This document shows, in pieces, positions 11,938 through 22,094 of a stretch of 64,000 bases of DNA (within the stretch, counting starts at the first letter, position 1; the number at the start of each line of letters is the position of its first letter). A program made the translations under genes and the position numbers. Below the pieces are notes generated by a model. The model saw nothing but the letters and a program-made list of their open reading frames with translations, was not told the DNA's origin and made no database searches. The stretch is taken from the NCBI GenBank assembly GCA_010093705.1, contig MU006091.1, forward strand, positions 1,106,702 to 1,170,701, written 5' to 3'. Source of the DNA: Patellaria atrata CBS 101060 (Eukaryota; Ascomycota; Dothideomycetes; Patellariales; Patellariaceae).

Positions 11938-13658
11938 AATACGCTCGAACCTGTGCTAATGCATGTTTATAGTAGCATTTATAGTAAGCCTTATAGTAAG
12001 AGTTTGCTGTAGGGGTATTCAGTTTTGCGACAGGTCAGTGATCCTGTGGTGTAGATGAGGTGGAACTGTCGAAGCTTCAGAACTGTGGAAGAACTGTCGC
12101 TCTATTTAACACGAACAAGAAGTGACTAGAACTACTGCAGCCAAGGCAATTCTAACTGGTTATTCGTCACTGTTCGTAGTCAGTCGACCAATCGAAAAAT
12201 CACTTTGTTGCAGTATAACTGTCCCGTTTGAGCAGGATAGTACGGTAGTACATGGAGGAATGAGTCAAAACTCGAAACTTACCTTAGTTTAATAGCCCAT
12301 CAATATCTTTAAGTGGTGAGTGAGATATTTGTCTCACATAGGCCCTCCTTGTCCCGCGTAAATATCAAGGTACTGGTTTCCCCATCCCGGACTTGTGGGG
12401 ACTTGGTATGGGATTGGAGAGAGCAGGCCAAATTGTATGCCAGAGTGATGGTGTGAAGTAGTTTCCTTGATCGATGTCGGAAGATGGCTGGTTTACCTGA
12501 ATGGGTTTTAAAGGAGTGGTATAAAAAGGGGTCACACAACAGACGAAGTAGCAAAACGATTCCACAAGCCACACCTCCAACTCCCTCAGAAAACGTCACA
12601 ATAAAAAGATCGTAAACTGAAGGCATCATAAAGAGCAAATAAAAAAGATAAAAGGAATAAAAAAAAAGGTTGAAAAACAAAACAATTAGGCCCGTAGGCC
12701 TCCTTGAACCCCCGGACGGGTCTTTGCTGCCGCTGCTCCATTGACCTGAGGTTTACCGATAAGCCCGCCTGGAGGGAGTTTCGAACCGACGACGTTTGCG
12801 GGGATTGTAGTCAGACTGACTAACCGCTCTACCATTGAGTTAGTTCGAAAGTGAGCGCCCGTAATTTGTTTATAAAGTAAAGTAAGGGGCCCCCTTCTCG
12901 GGCAGATCAAGTTGATATCAGTTCGATTCCCGGCCAACACATCTTTTGATGATTTATTCCGGCTCTGCTAATTTCAGCGGTGGGCCCTGCTTTACTAATT
13001 TCTATTATAAAAAATTGTCTCTTGTTAGGGTGCTTGAGCTTTTTCTTTACTGAAGGGATTATGATTGAGGTAAACATCGAAGCAGAACATATATCAATGA
13101 CTTCAATCGATACACCTAGCTTTATCTTCCAGTATAGGGGCTGATAAAGGACTAGGACAAGCTTGAAGTGAAGTTTTACTGGGCTCAGAGTCGCAGATCA
13201 ACTATGACAAGGAATAGACTTCTGGAACATCTCGAAAAATAAAGATAATACTTCTTCCACATCCTGAGGGTGCTACTTTGGAAAATTTGAATTGTGATCT
13301 ATGTATGAACTACTATTAAAACCACATACCAAACCTTAATGATATAATAATCTCCTAAGCAATACTAACGAACCGCTTATTCCACTTACCGAAGCGAACG
13401 ACAAAGGAAACCAAGCTCCTTCTACTTCTCCAATACACCATTGAAACTCAGCAGTCCACTGAATCAGCTTTTATGCTCATGTCCAAGCTGAAAGTCTTCG
13501 TGACGGATAGTCAACTATTCTCCCCCGCCTCCGTATGCGCGTGGACGGCGCGGGCGGTTCAACTAATGCGCTATAATCTCATCAGCAAAGTCACACAAAA
13601 CACGGAAGCAGAAAATAAGACAAAAGCCAGAACAACCATGTATGAACAAAGAGACGAC
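11938..13658. other. Gene-poor intergenic with tRNA-like relics
   Basis: No protein gene is supported across 1.7 kb. Small AT-rich tandem bits occur near 11965-12000 (repeated TTATAGTA). The one structured part is the tRNA-like segment listed separately at 12690-12945. A possible extra 3' exon of the multicopper oxidase could lie near 13480-13570. Confidence 0.45.
12690..12945 (-). other. tRNA-like relic segment, possibly mitochondrial-DNA derived
   Basis: Read on the minus strand, the segment contains ACTCAATGGTAGAGCGG, typical of a tRNA D arm. About 45 bases later comes GTCGGTTCGAAAC, typical of a T arm. On the plus strand near 12920-12938, GTTCGATTCCCGG looks like another T arm. A perfect 7-bp inverted repeat around one base lies at 12808-12822. 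I could not fold any canonical cloverleaf: the acceptor and T stems do not pair. So I do not call a functional tRNA. A decayed tRNA or a nuclear copy of mitochondrial DNA is the best guess. Confidence 0.3.
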
Positions 13659-15726
13659 TCACCCCCATCCGGCCTCTTTCGGGCCCTCCTCACATTCTCT
13701 TGTATCTAGCACATCCTGCCCTTTCTTGCCAGCGCAGTTACCCTCTGTGGGTCGATTCTGAAGTTTACAGACTTGTATATGGTCGTCTGGAATTTTGGGG
13801 TGGGAGATCGTCTGGAGTAATTCAGGCGCTTCGATGAAGGTTGTGGTCATGCCGGCTTCGACGTGGAATTCGATGTGGCAGTGGACTGAAGGAACTTCAG
13901 CACGGTGGTTTGGGAGGAGATGAGGGAAAGGGAGAAGAGAAAGGTGTAAGGAAAAAAGGAATGATAGAGAGGAGACAGGGGAGAATGGAGAATGTGGAAA
14001 GACGAAAAGGGGCTAGGGGAGTGGTAATGAGGATAGAGAAATGAAAAGGCAAACATACACAACCATATCCCCGGCCTCTCAGCTTTAAACCTTATAACCA
14101 CCCAACCGTTTGGAGGAACATCAACAGTATCCCTCCTCATGGGCCCTCTCCTAACCCCAGGGCTCAAACCTCCCCATTGGTTTACATCAACCACTCCATT
14201 CCATGTCCCACTGCCTCGTCCTACCACTTGGAAGTGGTGTCCATGGAGGTGCATAGGGTGCGCTGCTGTATCTGCGTTATTAACGACGATTTGAATAACT
14301 TTACCTGCGCGGAGAACAGTTGGTTGGACTCCTTTACCGTAGACGGCCGGATTGGTGGCGGAGGTCCCAGTTGTGAGTGCGGTATAAAGGGTTGGGACTT
14401 TTTGATGATGGTAAGGGGCATCACCAAGAGCGATGCTGATTAATGTTAGTATCATGCTAGGGAGAGGAAAGGGATAAGGTGAGTATTGATATTAGAGGTC
14501 AGAACTGAAGAGAGGTGTGGGACTCACCGCGGTCCAATATTTGGGTAGTATATCAGTTTAGGATTATAAGTAATAGTCTGATCCACAGGCTCAAGAAGGG
14601 GCTGGTTGTCTGTCGGTTGGAAGGTAATGTCGTCGGCGAGGGAGAACTCTGTGGTTCTCAAGGGTGGGGGGTTGCTAAGTTTGGCACTGTAGCTGAGAAT
14701 CCCGTTGCAGTTAAGCTTTGAAGAAGATGAATTGGCTTTGAATATGGCGGTATCCATGCGAGTAATGAGTCCATAGTTTCTTGTTGCGTAGGGCTTCCCG
14801 GTGATAAGGACATCGTAACGTTGACCAGGAGAAATACGGATCCCGTCCACTGTTCGGGGTCTCACTATACAGAGGGGTTAAGATGGTAACTCTGTATTCA
14901 GTCTGTTACTGCTTACCCGGTATACTATCAACAGCAACAACGGTCAGTTGATGGCTATCTGCATGAACATGTCAGTTCATATTATATATCGTATGTAGTA
15001 GAGAAATAAGCTAACCAAATTGGACAAAAAGATGTGCAAGAGCTCCTATATTAATTATGCGTAGCAAGAGCTTCTCCCGCGACCTTATAGGGATAATAGT
15101 GGAAGCAGCATCATTGACGATACAACTATTTGGGATTGGTTCAATTCCATTTGGATTATCTGGTCCCAGATAGGAATGAAGTAAATATGGCATCTGATCA
15201 TGGTACCTGATATGCGTCAACAACCGAAAGGGCGACTTATAGTTAAGACGTACCAATCTGAGACGGTCATGGTGAATTCGCTTGATGCCTCGTATGAATT
15301 TTCGAGACGGCGGTCGTGAATGATCATAGGCCCTCTAAGGCCGTCGGGATATTGCCCGTGATTATGGGCGTGCCACCAATATGATCCGGCCGGGTACGCG
15401 GTAAATGTGTAGGTAAAAGTGCTTCCGGGTGGTATCGGGCATTGCGTCATCTCCGATGCTCCATCCATACTGATTGTACCTTGTTGATACATGCCATGCC
15501 AATGGATACCGGTTGTCTCGTTACCAAGTGAGTTCTTGACGTTGACGACAATGGTATCACCAACGTCGGCCTCGATACCTGGACATGGCCATTGACCATT
15601 CACTCCAATGACTGGGCGAGTATACCCATCAGGGCTAGCAGAGACCCACGAGATATCCCAATCGAGAGTAATCGTCTTAGCAAAGCATGGTGTAAGAAAG
15701 GGTAGAAGGAAACTAAGCCGCCACAT
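13659..15726 (-). CDS. Fet3-type multicopper oxidase (putative ferroxidase, secreted)
   Basis: Six exons: 15726-15254, 15206-15016, 14958-14917, 14864-14528, 14435-14059 and 13885-13659, giving 548 residues. All four copper-ligand blocks are present: HWHG (75-78), WWHAHNHGQ (118-125), HPMHLHGHH (407-415) and HCHIEFH (475-481). Context such as [18 protein letters not shown] and [13 protein letters not shown] fits Fet3/Fio1 ferroxidases better than laccases. These enzymes couple four one-electron oxidations, typically of ferrous iron, to reduction of oxygen to water. A signal peptide ([16 protein letters not shown]) supports the start at 15726; ATG 15759 is an alternative. Classic Fet3 ends in a membrane anchor; none is evident here, and no FTR1 permease gene is adjacent. 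The stop falls within a donor-like GGGGTGAGT, so a further 3' exon is possible. Exon 3 is only 42 bases. Confidence 0.85.
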
Positions 15727-17154
15727 GATGTAAACGGGTGTAGCTTGAACGGAATTCATAACTATAGACAAGAATTGAATACAAGGAAATGGCCCAGGGT
15801 ATTAAAGCGAATACTGGAACTTGTGACTCTTTATACAAGGGGACTCGGAGTTACTCCGTTGAGTGAGACAACACACAATCGTTGTCAGTAAAGAGCGAAG
15901 ACCGACCTTAGACAATGGCTGGATTTGATGACGTCCACCAGCATCCCAAGATGCCGTAGCTAAGAGGGATACAGTGAGAATAGATAACAATGTTCGCCGA
16001 CTGAGGACACCACGAGTTTTAAATTTATTCTGGACTTGATTCCCTCTATAGATGGTGGCGCTACTACCCAATGTCTCACGGATGATGCCACCTCGTGGGC
16101 AACGTGGATTTGGAATAAATAGCATCGAGGATTCATGAAAACACATACTCTTTATATATTACTTGCCGAAAGTAACTTCATGTGGGCATGTTTGCGGTAG
16201 ACAGCATGGAGACGAGACTTTGAGTGGAACAGAAAATATGCGAGGGATGACTGAAGGTATGGAAGTCATACACTAGGATTATAATCGGTTTGCCGACTCA
16301 TATATGCGGTCCCGAACGTAAGAGTGACGAATCGCAACTATAGACTCCGAGTTAAATATATCCATGTCATCGAAGTGAGGCTTGTTTTGGCATGTCGGTA
16401 TCGCAAGAACCTGCTTCTGCCGCTGAATGCATCATGGGTAATGCTAGTCTTCAAAGTCTCTCGATTGACATATTCGTCAATTTCAATTTCAATAGCAGTG
16501 GATATATTGGATTACGTGTCACACTGCAGGTTTTCTCCATCGTGGTCGCAATAAACTCTTCAAGCCAAGGGGGATGTGGCAGACGCCATTCCGATAGTGT
16601 ACCCTCTTAATCGGGTGTGATTTGTTTCACAGGCACATGCGAGAACAATCAAGTCGTACGGATGTTTCAAGGGTGTCAGAGTTTCAAGAACCGGATGAAT
16701 GGTTGTGTGATCGCACTGCAGCACAGCGACGGAAGTTCAAAATCCGACTGAAGCGAGGGTATCTAGTAGGGTGATAGTGATTAGAAGAAGTAAAGATTGT
16801 GGTAACGAAATCTAAGAGTCCGAGAGACTTAGGACTTTTAAATTTTACATTGATCTATCATCCAACTTGAATTTCCGAATGGGCGAGCGCTCCGATAACT
16901 TGCGTAGACGCCGCGAATCTGTGTGACGTCGGACTATCATTCCGTCCATGCCATCCTCAATTAGTATAGATGTCACTATTGTCATAAAGGCCATGTACTC
17001 GCTTTCTTCCCAGATGAGCTCACCTTTCTGCTGTTCTTCCTATCCTACATTGTGAACTCTCAACTAGCTGCAAGTTATCACATCATCTCTCGACCATTTA
17101 GGATTAAGCATCGCAGCTCCCTATTTTGTAACCGTTCTTTTGGATCAGGAGACT
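15727..17154. other. Intergenic, includes multicopper oxidase promoter
   Basis: About 1.4 kb with no supported gene. A 114-codon minus frame at 15802-16146 and two overlapping plus frames near 16324-16610 show no domain or splice logic. This is probably the upstream region of the oxidase plus the 3' flank of the SHP1-like gene. Confidence 0.45.
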
Positions 17155-18511
17155 TCAAGTCCACTTCTGGACAACAACGCCACCCCTCTTGAAATCAGAC
17201 ATATCACCTAGCTTCTGTGCCTTGTCTTTAAGCTCTTTGCTCGGGAATGTCGTCATCAAGGCGTAACCCCTTTGCGTACTGGCGGGACTTGCCCTATTAA
17301 TGAAGTCGTAGACGTCGCCAATGGTATGTGAGGTATTGAAGCGGGAACTCAAACGGGTCCCATCACCAAGGCGTATCTGGAGAGTCACAGTCGGCTCAGA
17401 CTCATTGATACTGACCGTGGGAGTGCTAGACGAAGAAGGGACGGAAGCGGCCGGTGCAATTGATGGTGCGGGAGCCTGAGAAGATGAAGATGCGGCAATG
17501 CCGGGTGTAGGGCTCCCTAGGCGTTGCCCGGACCCAGAGAAGGGCTTATATTTTGATTTTGGCTTGACGTAGTCCTGGTCTCTGTGAGCCTGGAGATCGA
17601 CGTCGATCTCTTGGCCGGGCTCGACACCGAGCAGTTCGAGCGGTGCGCGACCTTCGTTGATCATTTGAAGAGTCTGCGCATTAGCTGGGTCGTCGTAGCG
17701 GTAGAGCTCACCGTCATCCACGGAAAACCCATCACGCCAGAGATGCAGTGTACGATGAACGCGAGGAGAAGGTTGCGGTTGGTTCGAAGTGGGATCTGGA
17801 ATCGCGCGGCTTGGAGCGTCGTCGCCACCAAGGGTCATGCCAGTACCTCTGAAGTGCGAAGAAGGTCGTACATCGTCTCCACCGGGTCGTTCTACATTCC
17901 TACAAAATTCGTAAATCTCTGAAATAGCACATGTATCACAACTTTATTTACCTCTGTGCACGCTGCAATACTCTGTTGACTAAGTCTTGGGCGTTCTGAC
18001 TGCCCGGATTTTCCACTGCCAGGCCGGATTTCTCACCTCCAGTATAGAAGTCCTGCCTATTCTCATCATCATCGTCGTCGTCGCTGTCATGAGCATGGCC
18101 GTGACTGCCTGATCCTCCTTGAAGGTCGCGTAGCGTCCTAAGCCCTCGTTGTGGTCCTGGTGCCGCTCTCGGTGCGGAACTTGAAGAGGCAGCAGCAGAG
18201 GGAGCTGGAGCGCCGCCCAACGTGCGTCCTCCGCCCGATGATGGAGCTTCCTCCATTAGCTCATCTTCTTCTGCCTCAGCCTGTTCTTGTGATTCCTGAG
18301 TCTCATAATAGAGAGCAGTAGCGTTAGCTACATCCCAGTTGCTCATGGAGAGGATATTATCTGCCTGAACGAAGAGTGTTAGCTAAAGCTCCAGAACTAC
18401 ATATTCAACGGTGTAAGTCGTATTTGGACATACCTCAACAGGAGGGACTCCAGTTACGGAGCAGAACTGAGAGATTAGAGCATCCCGGTCTGGGGTGGTG
18501 GGGCGCTCCAT
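17155..18511 (-). CDS. SHP1: UBX-domain Cdc48/p97 adaptor, p47/Shp1 family
   Basis: Three exons, 18511-18434, 18364-17952 and 17899-17155, encode 411 residues. The order is the full p47/Shp1 architecture. A UBA-like ubiquitin-binding domain lies at about 5-45 (split by intron 1; RDALISQFCSVTGVPP then LSMSNWDVANATALYYE). A low-complexity Ala/Ser/Gly and Asp-rich linker contains the conserved RQDFYTGGEKSGLAVENPG. A SEP domain follows at about 208-275 (RTLHLWRDGFSVDDGELYRY), and a C-terminal UBX domain at about 325-411 (TVTLQIRLGDGTRLSSRFN, GYALMTTFPSKEL). These adaptors recruit the AAA ATPase Cdc48 to membrane fusion, Glc7 phosphatase regulation and protein degradation. The start matches the family N terminus. 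Transcribed divergently from MIM1, 450 bases apart. Confidence 0.93.
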
Positions 18512-18961
18512 TCGTATGTAGGTTCAGAAACAGTGATTGAATTTAGAGGCTGAAGGTAAATGGTGGAAGTATGTAGAATCGAAGGTAATGTTCGGTGGAG
18601 ATTTGAGAGTGAGATGGTGTTAAAGGTTGAGTATCGGAGCATTGTAAGAGAGTGAGGGAAAGAGCTTTATGTTGGTGGTGTCAGCTACGCAATTTGATTA
18701 GAACGAATTAGTCGGTGCCTTAAGAGCCAAGGCCTAGGGTTGTAGTATTGGGCCCGGATCAAGCTTCGGCAGCCCGAACTGACGGGAGCCGCCCTCTAGC
18801 CGGTACCATAACTTTTGACGCATCCCCGGTCCCTCCTGTGCCTTCAACAATTCAACAACCACCCAAACCCCGACAGACAGACACGAATCCAATTCCACCC
18901 AGCATTCGTTGTAAGGTTCTTATCTTTGCGGCGGTCCGCTTTAAGGGCAATATCTATCACT
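18512..18961. promoter_or_regulatory. Divergent promoter, SHP1 / MIM1
   Basis: A 450-base head-to-head interval. It contains C-rich patches just 5' of MIM1 but no clear named element. Confidence 0.4.
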
Positions 18962-19530
18962 ATGACCTCTGAATCCCGTTCACACTCGATCAGGATGACC
19001 TCTCATTCACACGAACATCGTCAAGAGCTGTCCGAATCGGGAATCACCATGCACTCCGACAGCGAGAACTACGATGGAAACAACGAACTCTCGTCCTCTC
19101 CTCCTTCGTCAAACACAAATAGCTCTCCGTTGATACTTTACTCTCCTCCGACCCTGTGGGGACTCCTGCGCGGTGCCGCTATCAATCTATTACTCCCGTT
19201 CGTGAATGGCCTGATGCTTGGCTTTGGCGAACTATTCGCGCATGAGATCGCATTCCGTCTGGGTTGGTCAGGAACAAAGGTACGGCGAGACGAAGTCTCA
19301 TATCTCCATATCATGATATAACCCGTACTGGAATTCGTATACTCCCTCACCAGATACTCAACCCATTCTCCATATCCATAAGACGAAACTAACAATAGTG
19401 GTCATTCTAGATCTTTCCTAGCTACCGCAACTCTCATAGGATCGGTCCCGGCGTTGAAGTCCGAGGCAACCCGATCCGACGCAAGAGGAGTGATGATGAA
19501 GAACTAGACCAATTGACGAGCCTGGAGTAA
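18962..19530 (+). CDS. MIM1: Mitochondrial outer-membrane import protein Mim1 (Tom13)
   Basis: Two exons, 18962-19279 and 19411-19530, give 145 residues; the 131-base intron has an ACTAAC branch site at 19388. The N-terminal half is Ser/His/Asn-rich and disordered, facing the cytosol. The single transmembrane segment and flanks are the family signature: LWGLLRGAAINLLLPFVNG, then LMLGFGELFAHEIAFRLGW. The membrane helix carries the GxxxG-like small-residue pattern used for oligomerisation. Exon 2 continues IFPSYRNSHRIGPGVEVRGN. Mim1, with Mim2, forms the MIM complex, which inserts helical outer-membrane proteins and helps assemble the TOM complex. It lies 388 bases upstream of OXA1 on the same strand. 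Confidence 0.92.
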
Positions 19531-19917
19531 GTTTGATTACGGGGCTCGACGAAGGCTTGGATTTACTCTAGTCGACTGTACATATGGCAACACATGCCTA
19601 AGCGTTTAGATATCTGAGGATATGCATCGAGCGAAGGATTGGCGTTATGAACATCTGTACGACGTTTTGAAAAGGACTTCTTTACTTCACGGCAGCATAT
19701 TTCCGGGAGGAATTGTATTTAGGAACTCAAGTTTCAACTACTACTAAGGATATATTTTACTACATCATCCAAGTGACTTTTCTAAATATTTGCTTGTGTA
19801 TGTGTTCCCAAGTTGAGTTCAAAGAAGTGGGTGATCCTACCTAGACGCGTATTCCTTGGCATCGTGATGTCGCGGAGAACGGCTGGAGCTCTCTAGAACT
19901 GAATATCAAGCCCAACA

Positions 19918-21651
19918 ATGATTCCAAGTAGAGGCTTTCAGGCCGCTCAGCGGGCATTTGGATCATATCGAACATCTCTAATACCTTTGTCACAATATCC
20001 AAAACCGTTCAGACAGGTACAATCATCAAATGCGACTACATCGCACCTCTACTTACTATCCGTATAGTTCTCGAGCAGATCTTCACAAATTCCCAATTTC
20101 CCCTCTAAACCTCGAATATCACCATTATGGCCGCAACAATGCCTACGAAGACCTCAGCTAGGAATATCTAGGGCTATCTTCTCACCTCGATTTCAGTCCA
20201 CTTCACAGTTTCGTGCAGCTGCCGCATCTACGCCGCATGAGCTCAAAGCGGAGCCTGCGGTGGACGCATCCCCTTTACCTGACATGGACATGATGAACCT
20301 CACTGGAGATAACCTAAAGAATATCCCAGAGGGCATTGGATACCTCAAGAGCTTAGGATTGGACTACGGATGGGGTCCCACCTCTGTCATCGAATGGACC
20401 CTCGAACACGTTCACGTCCTCTCGGGTACACCTTGGTGGGCTTCAATCATGCTCACAACCCTACTGGTGCGACTATTCGTGTTTCCGCTTTTCGTATCTG
20501 CCTCGAATAACCAGGCTCGTATGCAAGCTGTCGCCCCCATTGCGAAACCGCTGCAGGAAAGGATGAATGAAATCCGCATCACTGGTGATATGAACCAGAT
20601 GTTCAAGGTCAAGGCACAGCTTAGCACTCTGTACAAAGACGCGGGTGTGAGTATGTTTGGGGTATTCCGTGCACCCCTCGTCCAAGGTGTTCTTGGATTT
20701 GGGACTTTCAGGCTTTGTCGCGGCATGGCTAACCTCCCTGTTCCTGGCCTGGAAACTGGAGGCCTGCTCTGGCTCACAGATCTCACTAGACCAGACCCTT
20801 ACTTCCTCATCCCAGTCCTAACTTCCTTGGTCTTTCACTATCTGCTGAAGGTAAACTCTCGCAGATCTCTGTCTTATCCCTGATGATCAAGCTAACATAA
20901 ACCCCCTATCTAGAAAGGAGGTGAATCAGGTGTCCAAACGGGCGTCAATCCCGCCATGCAGAAATTCATGGTCTACGGTCTCCCAGTCATAATGTTCGTC
21001 TTTTCCATCTTCCAACCCGGCTGCCTTCAACTCGTTTTCTTCCTCGCCCCCTTCTTCGGCCTCATCCAATCCTGGATCCTCCGCACCCCCTCCGTGCGCG
21101 CCTTTTTTGGCATCGCCCCCTTACCACAGAGAAGGATATCTATCCACTTCCCAGAGCCTTTCTCTCGCACTAGATTCGAAAAAATCTCTCAAGCAGCGGC
21201 TACCCCTAATATTACCGTCGCTGCTATGGAGGCGGAAGCAGCAAAGGGGAAAGATACGATAATTGGCGCGAGGCTGGACGGCCCTAGGAAGGGCATCATC
21301 GGTGGCGCAAAGGCTGAGATCTCGGGTATGACGCAGGAGGTCAGCAGGTACTTCAAATCTACGATGGAGAAGGCGAGGAATAGCTCGCGCATGAAGAAGG
21401 CCGAATTAGATAGGGAGAAGGCACGCACGGATGCTTACGAGAAGAAGAGAAGGAGAGAGATCGAGGAGGAGAGGGCGATGGTTGCAGAGTTAAGCTTGGA
21501 GGAGAAGAGGGAGGGATTGGAGAAGATGGAAAGAAAGAGGGAACAGCAGAGGTTGGAGGCATTGAAGAATTGGCAGAAGAGAGGACGTGTGGACTTGAAG
21601 AGAGGAAAGTCCAAAGGCGTAATAGGGGCAGAAGAAAAAGAGATCACGTGA
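19918..21651 (+). CDS. OXA1: Mitochondrial inner-membrane insertase Oxa1 (YidC/Oxa1/Alb3 family)
   Basis: Three exons, 19918-20016, 20068-20850 and 20914-21651, give 539 residues, all junctions in phase 0. A long basic, Ser/Arg-rich presequence (MIPSRGFQAAQRAFGSYRTS onward) targets the matrix. The insertase core begins at about residue 125: WWASIMLTTLLVRLFVFPL, VKAQLSTLYKDAGVSMFG, PYFLIPVLTSLVFHYLLK and KFMVYGLPVIMFVF, the expected five membrane segments. The C-terminal tail from about 410 is highly charged and helical, as needed for binding the mitochondrial ribosome. Oxa1 inserts mitochondrially encoded proteins, for example Cox2, and some nuclear ones into the inner membrane. It sits directly downstream of MIM1 and three genes from the mitoribosomal mL57 gene. 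Confidence 0.93.
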
Positions 21652-22094
21652 AGGGTAGGGTACGGGGAATTACTGTTCCCTATTGGTTTGTTTCATATGT
21701 ATAGTATTTCTGTACATTTACGTTGCATATCTGGTGTTTTACTACTATTGAATATCTTCTCTTTGTATATTACAATTTCCACTTCTTCTCTCTTTGGTTC
21801 TTGTACGCCTCGAGGAGCTCCTATCACTGTAAAGTACATCTGCTGTGACTCCAAGCACGCACGAGCAATTCTCAAGATGTCCTGACTCGTACCAGAGTTC
21901 ATTAATTATCCGTTTCGTTCGGGTAACCCTTGCAGACTTTGTACGTCACTTATGTACAGTGGATGGTCCCAGAGTCTTCTTCGTGGCCCATTCGTATTCA
22001 AAACCCAATATGCTAGCTCATCTACCATACCCAGATTCTCGGCTGAACGAATGCAATCCAAACATCGTCACTAATCGGGATATCCCAAGAGCGA
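21652..22094. other. Convergent 3' region, OXA1 / RTT109
   Basis: 443 bases between convergent genes. No gene is supported. Confidence 0.45.

Noticed and set aside
12808-12822. Functional nuclear tRNA gene
   Set aside because: D- and T-arm-like words are present, but no anticodon stem or acceptor stem pairs properly. Kept only as a relic.
13659-18511. Secondary-metabolite or iron-uptake gene cluster around the multicopper oxidase
   Set aside because: No polyketide, peptide synthetase, terpene, siderophore or FTR1 gene is nearby. The neighbours are housekeeping genes.
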